From Gammaproteobacteria bacterium (GTDB lineage Bacteria > Pseudomonadota > Gammaproteobacteria > Pseudomonadales > Cellvibrionaceae), in the NCBI GenBank assembly GCA_021151835.1, contig JAGKWO010000036.1, positions 1-44,691 of the forward strand: a DNA stretch of 44,691 nt. Direction: 5' to 3'. The notes under the pieces were generated by a model. That model saw only the letters and a list, made by a program, of their open reading frames with translations. It was not told the DNA's origin and did not search any database. The translations under genes were made by a program, and so were the position numbers. Positions 1 to 8,023 of the stretch are shown one piece after another. The first letter of the stretch is position 1. Each line of letters opens with the position of its first letter.

Positions 1-25
1 AGCTGCGCCAAATCACATCCCAGAC

Positions 26-50
26 AAAAAAGCCCCTGGTATCCAGAGGC
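26..50 (-). terminator. intrinsic terminator, minus strand
   Basis: An 8-bp stem (32-39 with 43-50, one G-T pair) closes a 3-base loop and is followed on the minus strand by six T. It lies about 120 bp past the stop of the minus-strand lipoprotein gene at 173 and probably ends that transcript. I see no gene between 51 and 172. Confidence 0.7.
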
Positions 51-172
51 TAGGCAAATGGGCGCAGGATATTACCCGCTTGGAGGGGCATTAGCAAGAC
101 GAGAGGAGGGGTGTTCGCTGTTGATTGAGGAGTCAGGCGGGTGTACGGACAAGCGCCCCGGTTATTCATGAC

Positions 173-628
173 CTAGCTTTTCCCCCACCGCTCAGGTCCC
201 AGGATCTGCTTTGCTCCAAAAGTATTCCGATCGGCCTCTGTTGCACCATCTTTACACTCGCCCCGTACCCACAGATGATACCGGGAAATGCTGCGATCCA
301 GCTCAAAAAAGCCCTCGCGGCAATAACCCGCGTGCTCGACCACAAAAGCAGTATTCTCCAGCAGCCGCTCATAGGTCCCGCGCCCAACATCCACTCCACC
401 CCGCTGGAATTCGCGGCCACTATCACCACCACCGCGATTCACCCGGATATGGCTGGGAATATGGTCTTCCGGCCAGCGCAGGCGATAAGTAAACATTTTG
501 CTGGTGTTGGGCAAAATCTCAATCTCCAATGTTTCTACCATTTCGGTTTCGACATAACTGCGACCGGCCGTACCACAACCAACCAGCACCGCCATTATCA
601 ATAACAGTGGGACAAGAATTTTCTTCAT
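173..628 (-). CDS. small lipoprotein of unknown function
   Basis: The 151-residue product starts with a lipoprotein signal peptide: Met-Lys-Lys, a hydrophobic stretch, and a lipobox L-V-G-C with the lipidated cysteine at residue 18. It is therefore predicted to be membrane-anchored and exposed to the periplasm. The mature part has no domain I recognise; it has a glycine/arginine-rich patch near residues 65-82 and two cysteines (in GYCREG and RGECKD) that could form a disulfide. The gene is divergent from flgT across a 129-bp gap. The ribosome-binding site is weak, with GGA about 12 bases upstream of the ATG. The lipoprotein call is firm; the function is unknown. Confidence 0.75.
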   Translation of the reverse strand: MKKILVPLLLIMAVLVGCGTAGRSYVETEMVETLEIEILPNTSKMFTYRLRWPEDHIPSHIRVNRGGGDSGREFQRGGVDVGRGTYERLLENTAFVVEHAGYCREGFFELDRSISRYHLWVRGECKDGATEADRNTFGAKQILGPERWGKS

Positions 629-686
629 GCAGGTTTATCCGTTATTTGATTAAGCCCTGCGCCAACGACAGGGCGCAACGGGATAC

Positions 687-713
687 TAAAGAATTATGCA
701 CAGCCGCCGACAA
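687..713 (+). promoter_or_regulatory. sigma-28 (FliA)-type promoter for flgT
   Basis: TAAA at 687-690, then exactly 15 bases, then GCCGACAA at 706-713. The known FliA consensus is TAAA-N15-GCCGATAA, so only one base of the -10 differs. Transcription would start near 720, giving a leader of roughly 38 bases before the ATG at 758. Confidence 0.7.
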
Positions 714-757
714 AAGAGTATTCCTCGCACTATACCTGCTCACTACTGGAGCCTGCC

Positions 758-1927
758 ATGGGTTCATACATATCGCCGCTGCAAGTCAGACAAGTTGCCA
801 GGCCCCGGATGGGCCGCCTGTTGTTGACCCTGTCGCTGGCATTCGGTTCATCTTTGCTGTGCACGCATAGCGTGGCTGGCCCGTCAATCGTTCCCGATGA
901 TATTGCTTACAAACCCAAAACAACACCGGCAGAAGACCAAACCAATGATGTTGTCGTTGGCACTGCGGAATTACCGGGAGCGCCCCCAGCAACTGCAACC
1001 CCTTACCCCGATCAAATACCCGCCCCTGAGACCACACAATATATGGGCAATAACCTCTGCCCGGATCACAGCGGCACGCACATTAATTTGCAGAAGTCAG
1101 TGACCATCACGCGCTTCTTGCGCGCGTCCCCCCAAAGCGCCAACGCGGGAAATTTATTTGCGGCCGAGAGTGAAGTTCCCGCACTGATTCGCACGCAGCT
1201 GAGCACCAACTTTCACAGTATTAGTCCTAACGTATTGGCGTTTGGCTTTGCCGACCCCACATTGAATGAAACCCAACTCAAGCAGCAAGCGCAAAAAATT
1301 GCGCGGCAAGCACGCACGCAATTTGTACTAAGCGGCACTATTGATGATATGAGCATGAGCGCTCCCGACACCACCTACAACCCCAACCTTTATCGCCAGG
1401 CAGCAAATCTTTTTCACGATGTCACTACCATTAAAAAATTTGACAAGCGCACACGCGTCATGAATCTGTCTGTGCAATTGCGCGATGGTTTTACCGGCGA
1501 ATTATTATTTAACAAACAATTCTCTGCATCCGGCATCTGGAATACCCGCGCGCCGATAGGCTTTGATTCACCGGCATTTTATAAAACGCATTATGGCAAA
1601 CAAGTCAGCTTGCTCACTGAAAAAGCCAGCCGGGAAATTGCGCAAGTTATTCATTGCCAGCCATTTATGGCGAGTGTCGATTCGCAACCGGGACAAGCGC
1701 AGATTTTGCTACACGGCGGAGCCAATAATGGCTTACATGCAGGAGATACGCTTAGCCTTTATCAATTGATAGTTGTCGGCTCTAACACCGAATACCAAGT
1801 CAATGAAACACGCCTGGTAAAACGCGATACCCGTTTGCATTTAAGTGAGGTTTATCCTTCGCATAGTATTGCGCAGGTAGAGGGCGGGAGTTATTTGAAC
1901 GGCCATTACCTGGCCGTTAGTGAGTGA
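758..1927 (+). CDS. flgT: flagellar assembly protein T (FlgT-like)
   Basis: The 389-residue exported protein resembles FlgT, the periplasmic H-ring protein that Vibrio-type polar flagella use to hold the motor around the basal body (family knowledge); Vibrio FlgT is close to this length. The signal peptide has a long n-region, with the hydrophobic core at residues 20-35 and probable cleavage after V-A-G near 41. The middle part has the FlgT-like stretch FVLSGTIDDMSM, followed by a duplicated-looking beta segment ending in FNKQFSASGIWN. The C-terminal domain contains GANNGLHAGDTLSLYQ. The ATG at 758 has GGAG seven bases upstream; the alternative ATG at 809 lacks a good site. The sigma-28-type promoter supports a flagellar role. 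No other flagellar gene is nearby. The stop abuts the stop of the convergent halogenase gene with no gap. Confidence 0.72.
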   Translation: MGSYISPLQVRQVARPRMGRLLLTLSLAFGSSLLCTHSVAGPSIVPDDIAYKPKTTPAEDQTNDVVVGTAELPGAPPATATPYPDQIPAPETTQYMGNNLCPDHSGTHINLQKSVTITRFLRASPQSANAGNLFAAESEVPALIRTQLSTNFHSISPNVLAFGFADPTLNETQLKQQAQKIARQARTQFVLSGTIDDMSMSAPDTTYNPNLYRQAANLFHDVTTIKKFDKRTRVMNLSVQLRDGFTGELLFNKQFSASGIWNTRAPIGFDSPAFYKTHYGKQVSLLTEKASREIAQVIHCQPFMASVDSQPGQAQILLHGGANNGLHAGDTLSLYQLIVVGSNTEYQVNETRLVKRDTRLHLSEVYPSHSIAQVEGGSYLNGHYLAVSE

Positions 1928-3454
1928 TTAATTTTTGTGTGGCTCAGGCTCAAAGCCATAATGCTCAGCCAGATATTCATCATGGCTGGGCAAACTTTTC
2001 ACCATATTAAAAATAGCCGAGCGTGCAAGTTTTAGCGTTTCGCTGATTTGCTGGTAATCCAGGTTATCTACCCGCGGATTATATTTTTGCGGGCGAATCC
2101 CCATCCCTTCAAATACCGATTGCCAACTGGCCGCGCGAAATAATTCATCATTGTCTTCACGCAAAATTCCATGGCCGCGAAATAATTCGATTCGCTCACT
2201 TAATGAATCCGGCAACTCCATGGTTTTACACCAGCGCCAGAACTCGGTGTCTTCACGCTCGGTGGTACAGTAATGAAGCACGATGAAATCGCGCACCTCT
2301 TCATAATCCGCCGTCATCCGTCGATTGTATTCGCGCTGCAAACTACGCTCGCAATCGGCATCCGGGAAAAACCGTAAGAAGAAATCCATTCCCCGTGCAA
2401 TCAGATGAATCGCCGTTGATTCCAACGGTTCAATAAAACCGCCCGACAACCCCAGCGCCAGGCAATTATCTTTCCAGAATTCCTTGCGACGCCCGGTATT
2501 AAACGTAATCATGCGCGGATCATTAATGCGCGGCGCATCCAGATTTTTTAACAGTGTAGTTTTTGCTTCCGCATCAGAACAAAAACGACTGGAATATACG
2601 TACCCGTGCCCCGTACCATTGCGCAACGGAATTCGCCAGGCCCAACCCGATTTGCGGGCTGTCGCCGTGGTATAAGGCATGCGCGAACCTGCTTTTTGGG
2701 TTTTCACGACATAAGCGCGATCACAGGGCAAATAACGCGACCAATCTTCAAACTCCACCCCCATCGCCTGTTCAATTAACAGTGATTTAAAGCCTGAACA
2801 ATCGATAAAAAAATCGCCATGAATTTTACGCCCGTCGGATAATTCGAGTGCGGCGATAAAACCATTATCTTTACGCAGTACATTCACGCAATTACCTTCA
2901 CTGCGTATTACACCACGCGCCTCAGCGTAACGACGCAAATACGCCGCAACCAATTTTGCATCCAGGTGCACGGCATAACCTGCGCCGCCAATCGGTGTGT
3001 TCATTGCTTGTGATGGAAGGAAAAATTTTTCTTGCGCCGCCATTACCGCACAGGGTGAAAAATCTTGCAGATCGAAATTGTCGCCCTCTTTGGTCGCCTT
3101 CAACCAGCACTGGTAAAAATCCTGGGAGCCGATACGCTTTCCCAAGGTACCGTAGGGGTGAAAATACGATTGGTTTTTTGCTCGCCAATCAACAAATTTA
3201 ATGCCGAGTTTGTAGCAAGCCTGGGTCTCGCGAATAAATTCTTCTTCATCAATGCCAAGGCTGGTAACCAGGCGCACAACAGGAGGGATAGTGGATTCGC
3301 CCACGCCGATAGAACCAATCTCTTCAGACTCGACCAATTCAATTTCGCAAAAACCGGGCTTTAAATGGGCAGCCAGCATGGACGCGGCAATCCAGCCGGA
3401 GGTACCGCCACCAAGGATGACAATTTTTTTCAGGGGATTAATACTTGCTGTCAT
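1928..3454 (-). CDS. flavin-dependent tryptophan halogenase family protein
   Basis: The 508-residue protein belongs to the PrnA/RebH-type FAD-dependent halogenase family, which uses FADH2, oxygen and halide to halogenate an indole or other aromatic substrate. The dinucleotide-binding motif GGGTSG lies at residues 15-20, the diagnostic W-x-W-x-I-P at 271-276 (WAWRIP), a lysine at about 82 in CYKLGIKF where PrnA has catalytic Lys79, and a glutamate near 345 in PLEST where PrnA has Glu346. All expected catalytic positions are therefore filled. The ATG at 3454 is preferred over the longer TTG frame from 3487, because the protein then begins just before the FAD fold. It lies 53 bp behind oxyR on the same strand. 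No flavin reductase or biosynthetic cluster is visible, so the substrate is unknown. Many such genes in carbohydrate-degrading gammaproteobacteria sit near TonB receptors, but none is seen here. Confidence 0.85.
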   Translation of the reverse strand: MTASINPLKKIVILGGGTSGWIAASMLAAHLKPGFCEIELVESEEIGSIGVGESTIPPVVRLVTSLGIDEEEFIRETQACYKLGIKFVDWRAKNQSYFHPYGTLGKRIGSQDFYQCWLKATKEGDNFDLQDFSPCAVMAAQEKFFLPSQAMNTPIGGAGYAVHLDAKLVAAYLRRYAEARGVIRSEGNCVNVLRKDNGFIAALELSDGRKIHGDFFIDCSGFKSLLIEQAMGVEFEDWSRYLPCDRAYVVKTQKAGSRMPYTTATARKSGWAWRIPLRNGTGHGYVYSSRFCSDAEAKTTLLKNLDAPRINDPRMITFNTGRRKEFWKDNCLALGLSGGFIEPLESTAIHLIARGMDFFLRFFPDADCERSLQREYNRRMTADYEEVRDFIVLHYCTTEREDTEFWRWCKTMELPDSLSERIELFRGHGILREDNDELFRAASWQSVFEGMGIRPQKYNPRVDNLDYQQISETLKLARSAIFNMVKSLPSHDEYLAEHYGFEPEPHKN

Positions 3455-3507
3455 AAATTGTATTGCTCGCAAGCAATTGCATACCAACTAATGCAATCAA
3501 AAATTAG

Positions 3508-4473
3508 CTAACGCACAGACAACATTGTCTGTACATCGTCGTCTGGCTCTGTTGTGAAATTCCAATAAGCACCACTGCAGGCCTGAATTGCCTTACGCAA
3601 GACATCAATCGCCTTGTGTCGCGGGAAGCTGGCCCGCCAGGCAAGTGCCAAACGGCGCTGGCTACCGGGAATTGCCAGAGGCCTCGCAACCAGGCGATTC
3701 GCCTGGCATAAACTGGCCTCCGCCGCCGAGCGCGGCAATATACTCAAGCCTAGCCCTGCTGCAACCATGTAGCGAAGTGTTTCCAGGCTGTTCCCCTCCG
3801 CACGCGCAGCACCCGGACCAACACTGTGCAATTCACTGCGCAATGCCGGGCACAATTCAAGCACCTGCTCACGCAAACAATGCCCCTGCCCCATCAGCAA
3901 TATCTGTTGCTGCCGGATATCGTCAGGGGTGATTTCAATCTTATGGGCCAGTGCATGGTGCCTGGGCATGACCAGCACCAGTGGCTCATCAAATAATTCC
4001 TGGGTAACCACATCAGATTCGCTAAATGGCAGGGATACGAGGATGACATCCAGCACACCGTCACGCAGTTTTTTGCGCAAACTTTCGGTGTAATCTTCCT
4101 GCACGAACAATGGCATTCCCGGTGCCTGTTTTTGCAGGTAGGGAATGAGTTGCGGCAAAAGGTAGGGGCCCATAGTGAAGATGGTCCCCAATGCCAGCGG
4201 GCTACCCAGCTGATCCTTACCGGCTTCGGCCATGACCTTGATATTCTCGGTGCTGGCAAGCAAGACCTTGGCTTGGCTAATAATTTGTGCGCCCATTACC
4301 GTCGGCTTTACCGAAGTCTTGGTGCGCTCGAACAACTCAACCCCGAGTTCTTCTTCGAGCTTTTTGACCGCCACACTCAAGGTTGGCTGGCTGACATGGC
4401 AGCGCTCGGCCGTGCGCCCGAAGTGCTGTTCTTCTGAAAGGATAACGATGTAGCGCAGTTCGGTAAGGGTCAT
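3508..4473 (-). CDS. oxyR: hydrogen-peroxide sensor OxyR
   Basis: This is a 321-residue LysR-family regulator. The N-terminal winged helix-turn-helix (about residues 1-60) has the typical H-V-S-Q-P-T-L-S recognition region. The effector domain carries G-H-C-L-R-E-Q-V-L-E-L-C with cysteines at 199 and 208, the same numbering and 8-residue spacing as the redox-switch pair of E. coli OxyR. Oxidation by peroxide should form a disulfide and activate catalase and peroxidase genes. It is divergent from a cation:proton antiporter across 228 bp that contain an ATAG-N7-CTAT half-site, so autoregulation is plausible. The 16 or so residues after the core (TTEPDDDVQT) are a poorly conserved tail. Confidence 0.95.
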   Translation of the reverse strand: MTLTELRYIVILSEEQHFGRTAERCHVSQPTLSVAVKKLEEELGVELFERTKTSVKPTVMGAQIISQAKVLLASTENIKVMAEAGKDQLGSPLALGTIFTMGPYLLPQLIPYLQKQAPGMPLFVQEDYTESLRKKLRDGVLDVILVSLPFSESDVVTQELFDEPLVLVMPRHHALAHKIEITPDDIRQQQILLMGQGHCLREQVLELCPALRSELHSVGPGAARAEGNSLETLRYMVAAGLGLSILPRSAAEASLCQANRLVARPLAIPGSQRRLALAWRASFPRHKAIDVLRKAIQACSGAYWNFTTEPDDDVQTMLSVR

Positions 4474-4570
4474 AACAGCCAGATAAACTCACAGATAGAT
4501 CTTGCCCAGTGTGCACAGATACAGCCTTGAAGGCAAAAGCCAATCTGCAAAAAATGCTTCCGCAAATACT

Positions 4571-4585
4571 ATAGCCAAAATCTAT
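4571..4585. promoter_or_regulatory. candidate OxyR half-site
   Basis: ATAG at 4571-4574, seven bases, then CTAT at 4582-4585. This matches the E. coli OxyR half-site ATAG-n-t-nnn-a-n-CTAT except at the internal t. The expected second half-site, seven bases further, is not recognisable on either side. It lies about 100 bp upstream of the oxyR start and 117 bp upstream of the antiporter start. Confidence 0.45.
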
Positions 4586-4701
4586 GGCATTCAAATTGCC
4601 CTTTTTTTTAAACCTCCCTTAAATAACCCGGCCACTATGCCGTGCTGGCGGCACCGGGCTTATAACAATTATCAACAACGAATAAAAATGCGGATTCAGC
4701 T

Positions 4702-6009
4702 ATGCCAATCGCACAACTATCCATCGTATTTTTCCTGCAAATGTTCGTCATCCTCGCCGTCTGCCGTTTGGTGGGCTGGATCGGACAAAAGTATTTCCAC
4801 CAACCCCAGGTAGTGGGGGAGATGATTGCCGGGGTTATCCTCGGGCCATCGTTGTTCGGCCTTTTGTTACCCGAACTTCAAAAGACCTTGTTCCCGACCG
4901 AAATGAAAGGCGTGCTGTATGTGGGCGCGCAGTTGGGTGTGGGGATGTATATGTTCCTGGTTGGCCTCGGTTTTCGCGGCGACCATTTTAAATCCAATTT
5001 CAAAAGCGCTGCGGCAGTTTCCATTTCAGGGATGGCTGCACCGTTCCTGGTGGCAATCGCCATTACGCCCTGGTTGTTGAGCGTCCCCGGTCTTTTCTCT
5101 GAAAAAGCCACTCCATTTAGCGCAACGTTGTTTATGGGAGCTTGCATTGCGATTACCGCATTCCCGATGCTCGCGCGGATCATCCACGAGCGCGGCCTGA
5201 GCCAAACCAGGCTGGGGACCCTTTCACTCTCTGCCGGGGCCATTGATGATGCAGGCGCCTGGTGTGTACTGGCCGTTGTGCTCGCAACCTTCGGTGCCGG
5301 TGCCGAATTGGCAATCAAGACTATTGTCGGCGGTATAGTGTTCGCTACCTTTATGATTCTGGTTGCCCCTAAAATCCTGGCACCGCTGGCCCGCGCTGCC
5401 GAGAAACAGGAAACCCTTAGCCCAACCGTGTTTGCCCTGGTGCTGATGGCATTCATGTTGTCCGCTTTTACCGCCGATGCCATCGGCCTGCACGCGGTAT
5501 TCGGCGGCTTCCTCCTTGGTGTGGTTATGCCACGCGGAAAACTGACCCGGGAAATCAAACGCCAGTTGGAACCCTTTGTTGTGATTGTGCTGATCCCGAT
5601 TTTCTTCACCTACTCAGGCCTCAACACCCAGTTGACCATGGTTAACAACATCGAATTGCTAGCTATCGCTGCCGTGATCCTCATAGGCTCAATTGTTGCC
5701 AAGGGTGTTGCCTGCTGGGGAGCAGCGCGCCTGTGCGGAGCTGACAATCGCACTGCGATGGGAATCGGTGCATTAATGAATGCGCGCGGTTTGATGGAAC
5801 TCATCATCATCAACATCGGCCTGCAAGCCGGCGTTATTGGCCCGGCATTATTCTCCATAATGGTACTGATGGCAGTTGTGACTACTTTAATGGCCTCGCC
5901 GCTATTCGAAATTGTCTATGGCAAACGTGCCCGTGAAACTGGCGAACTGGGTGCTGTGGGTGAACAACAGAAGGAAGCCCCAACTTCTACCGCCCCCCAG
6001 GCGACCTGA
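4702..6009 (+). CDS. Kef-type (CPA2) cation:proton antiporter
   Basis: The 435-residue integral membrane protein has about a dozen hydrophobic segments spread over its whole length. It has the Na+/H+ exchanger fold of the CPA2 family: an early GEMIAGVILGPSLFG helix, a central S-A-G-A-I-D-D-A-G-A-W segment carrying the paired aspartates typical of ion-binding sites, and A-R-G-L-M-E-L near the C-terminal third. The RCK/TrkA-N nucleotide-binding domain of full-length KefB/KefC is absent; the protein ends in a short hydrophilic tail. It probably exchanges K+ or Na+ for H+ at the inner membrane. It is divergent from oxyR, suggesting a possible link to oxidative or electrophile stress, as known for Kef systems. 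A strong terminator follows it. Confidence 0.88.
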   Translation: MPIAQLSIVFFLQMFVILAVCRLVGWIGQKYFHQPQVVGEMIAGVILGPSLFGLLLPELQKTLFPTEMKGVLYVGAQLGVGMYMFLVGLGFRGDHFKSNFKSAAAVSISGMAAPFLVAIAITPWLLSVPGLFSEKATPFSATLFMGACIAITAFPMLARIIHERGLSQTRLGTLSLSAGAIDDAGAWCVLAVVLATFGAGAELAIKTIVGGIVFATFMILVAPKILAPLARAAEKQETLSPTVFALVLMAFMLSAFTADAIGLHAVFGGFLLGVVMPRGKLTREIKRQLEPFVVIVLIPIFFTYSGLNTQLTMVNNIELLAIAAVILIGSIVAKGVACWGAARLCGADNRTAMGIGALMNARGLMELIIINIGLQAGVIGPALFSIMVLMAVVTTLMASPLFEIVYGKRARETGELGAVGEQQKEAPTSTAPQAT

Positions 6010-6047
6010 TGCCCTGCGCAATTTAATCCTATTTTTTGCCCACCCTT

Positions 6048-6072
6048 AGCCCGGATTTATCCGGGCTTTTTT
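6048..6072 (+). terminator. intrinsic terminator after the antiporter
   Basis: AGCCCGGAT pairs with ATCCGGGCT across a tiny loop and is followed by six T. It lies 38 bp past the antiporter stop. Confidence 0.9.
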
Positions 6073-6165
6073 GTGCCTGAATTTCGTCGAAAAAGTTTAC
6101 AAAATAATCAACCAAAAATAAAAATGAGACATGCGTCACATGCAAAATCAATAATTTACGCGACG

Positions 6166-6181
6166 TGGCGCGCTAATTGCT
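6166..6181 (+). promoter_or_regulatory. sigma-54 (RpoN) promoter for the PEP-CTERM gene
   Basis: TGGCGCG at 6166-6172 and TTGCT at 6177-6181 match the sigma-54 consensus TGGCACG-N4-TTGCW. The invariant GG (6167-6168) and GC (6179-6180) are separated by exactly ten bases. Transcription would start near 6192, about 43 bases before the ATG at 6235. PEP-CTERM genes in other bacteria are known to be controlled by RpoN with the PrsK/PrsR pair, which fits. Confidence 0.75.
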
Positions 6182-6234
6182 ATTTGGATACTAACAATTA
6201 AAAACCACTCAACCTTTATCTTATGGATTGCTCT

Positions 6235-7065
6235 ATGCGCTCAATAAAATTCATTATCGCAGGGCTTGCGATGGCATTCGGTATTGCTAACACCGCATCA
6301 GCTACCCCAATCAGCTTTAACCTTACCGCTCCCGATTCCCGCCTGGGTGCTATCAACAGCACCTATGCAAAGCAATACAACTACGAGAAGGATGACCTTG
6401 GCCTGGCAGTCACCGGTTGGTCTTATGGTATTAAAACCACTACCAGCCAGGTATGTACCAAAACGGATCGCCGTGGCAATTGCACCAAATACAAAACGGT
6501 AACCACCACTAGCCTGAATGAAGCTATCGAGCAGGACTATGTGGGCAAGTGGGACGGTTTGGGAGTGGAAAAAACCGATACACCTAACCACGCTGTGGAC
6601 AATGAAGGCGGCGATTACGACATGCACCTGTTGTCGTTCGACGAATTGGTCAAGTTAACCACCCTGGACCTGGGCTGGTACCAAACTGATACGGATATTT
6701 CCATCCTCGCTTTCAACGGCACCAGCTTTGATAGCAGCTCCCTGCTCGGTAAAAAATGGCAAGACCTGATTGGCAACGGTTGGCAATTGGTCGGCAACTA
6801 CTACAACGTTGATTACGGCACCAACAGTGGCGCTGTTAACCAGGGCGGTATCATTTCCCAATATTGGCTGGTCGGCGCTTACAACCCCAACTTCGGCAAT
6901 GTCTTTAGCGGTCCGAACGTCAATAAATCCAGTGGCAACGACTACTACAAACTCAAAGGCGTTACCGTTGAGCGCCCACCGGTTGAAGTACCGGAGCCAA
7001 GCGCACTGCTGTTGATGGGACTGGGCTTGTTGGGATTGCGTTGCGCGCGTCGTCGCACCGCCTAG
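6235..7065 (+). CDS. PEP-CTERM sorting-domain exported protein
   Basis: The product is an exported 276-residue protein with a signal peptide (cleavage after T-A-S-A near residue 23) and a C-terminal PEP-CTERM signal: V-P-E-P-S, a hydrophobic helix, then R-C-A-R-R-R. This signal is recognised by an exosortase (EpsH/XrtA), which would process and anchor the protein in the outer layers, typically with exopolysaccharide. The body is beta-rich and has a P-N-H-A-V-D-N motif followed by L-L-S-F-D and D-T-D-I-S-I-L-A-F, which recalls the exosortase-dependent surface protein families. I chose the ATG at 6235 over 6223 because TGGA lies at a good distance upstream and the signal peptide then begins canonically. 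No exosortase is in the window, so it must be elsewhere. It is a single gene with its own sigma-54 promoter and terminator. Confidence 0.88.
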   Translation: MRSIKFIIAGLAMAFGIANTASATPISFNLTAPDSRLGAINSTYAKQYNYEKDDLGLAVTGWSYGIKTTTSQVCTKTDRRGNCTKYKTVTTTSLNEAIEQDYVGKWDGLGVEKTDTPNHAVDNEGGDYDMHLLSFDELVKLTTLDLGWYQTDTDISILAFNGTSFDSSSLLGKKWQDLIGNGWQLVGNYYNVDYGTNSGAVNQGGIISQYWLVGAYNPNFGNVFSGPNVNKSSGNDYYKLKGVTVERPPVEVPEPSALLLMGLGLLGLRCARRRTA

Positions 7066-7090
7066 TTCACATCATCACCACCGTAAAATA

Positions 7091-7118
7091 AAAAAGGGCA
7101 CCTCGGGTGCCCTTTTTT
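7091..7118 (+). terminator. intrinsic terminator after the PEP-CTERM gene
   Basis: GGGCACC pairs with GGTGCCC over a TCG loop and is followed by six T. A run of A before it would also let it act on the minus strand. Confidence 0.9.
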
Positions 7119-7119
7119 A

Positions 7120-7147
7120 TTGCCTATAAATTTGTATCGCTTATGAT
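7120..7147 (+). promoter_or_regulatory. candidate sigma-70 promoter of the ThuA/PMT cluster
   Basis: TTGCCT at 7120-7125, 16 bases, TATGAT at 7142-7147. It starts right at the end of the preceding terminator and would give a leader of about 60 bases before the ThuA-like gene. Confidence 0.4.
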
Positions 7148-7215
7148 GGCGCCGGTTTTATAAAAATAAACACATAACAAGGACAACAATAACAATTCAT
7201 TAGCGAGGTAAAGTT

Positions 7216-7989
7216 ATGCTGCAACGAATCGCCTTACCCCTTGTTTTTACCTGTAGTTTCCTTTTAGCCAGCATCAGCGCCCACGCGCAACAGTTCACTG
7301 TTTTGCTGTTTACCAAAACAAACGGCTGGCACCATGAAGCAATTAACGAAGGTGTAGATGCTGTACGCGAATTGGCGGTGCGCCACCACTTCGCCGTGGA
7401 CTGGCAAGAGGACGCCAGCGTCTTCACTGATGAAAAGTTAAAAAAATACCAGGCGGTCATTTTCCTGCTTACCACCGGCGATATCCTCAACGATGAACAG
7501 CAAGCGGCCATGGAGCGCTTTATCCGCTCGGGTAAAGGCTTTGTCGGCATCCACAGCGCGTCAGATACCGAATACGACTGGGATTGGTACACCAAAATGG
7601 TTGGTCGTACTTTTCATATCCATCCGGAAATACAGACCGCCGAAGTGGAAGTTCTCAACCATAAATTCCCCGGCGTCGAACGTATGCCTGAACGTTTTTT
7701 GTGGACGGACGAATGGTACGAATTCGGTGCGGAACGAATTAAAGGCCTGAATTACATCCTTGCAGTGGATGAGCAAACCTTTAATCCGGTGACCGATTGG
7801 GGCAGCAAACAAGGCAAAGGCATGGGCAAATTCCACCCGGTTGCCTGGTACCACGACTACGATGGTGGCCGCGCGTTTTACACTGCCCTTGGTCATTTAC
7901 CGGCAACCTATAGCGACAAAATGTTCCTCGAACACATTTATGGCGGACTTTATTGGGCAGCGACCGGCAAAGGCTTGCGCAAAAAATAA
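7216..7989 (+). CDS. secreted ThuA-like domain protein
   Basis: The 257-residue protein has a clear signal peptide (cleavage after A-H-A near residue 24), followed by a single ThuA-like domain (trehalose-utilisation type, class I glutamine-amidotransferase-like fold). Visible family features are FTKTNGWHHEAI near the start, F-I-R-S-G-K-G-F-V-G-I-H-S-A-S-D in the centre, and a C-terminal H-P-V-A-W-Y-H-D-Y-D-G-G-R-A-F-Y-T-A-L-G-H block. ThuA-like proteins are linked to sugar metabolism, and some are described as 3-keto-sugar-acting enzymes; the activity here is unknown. An exported form suggests work on periplasmic glycans. It is first of three co-directional genes, 34 bp before the PMT-family gene. 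GAGG lies upstream of the ATG. Confidence 0.85.
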   Translation: MLQRIALPLVFTCSFLLASISAHAQQFTVLLFTKTNGWHHEAINEGVDAVRELAVRHHFAVDWQEDASVFTDEKLKKYQAVIFLLTTGDILNDEQQAAMERFIRSGKGFVGIHSASDTEYDWDWYTKMVGRTFHIHPEIQTAEVEVLNHKFPGVERMPERFLWTDEWYEFGAERIKGLNYILAVDEQTFNPVTDWGSKQGKGMGKFHPVAWYHDYDGGRAFYTALGHLPATYSDKMFLEHIYGGLYWAATGKGLRKK

Positions 7990-8023
7990 CTCCTGACTCA
8001 AACCAACTATTAATAACAAGATT

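Noticed and set aside
1928..3454. Halogenase gene as part of a natural-product cluster
   Set aside because: There are no reductase, synthetase or transporter genes of such a cluster nearby. It is better treated as a stand-alone gene.
4878..5609. 243-codon frame opposite the antiporter
   Set aside because: Antisense to a strongly recognised gene, and the composition is that of a shadow frame.
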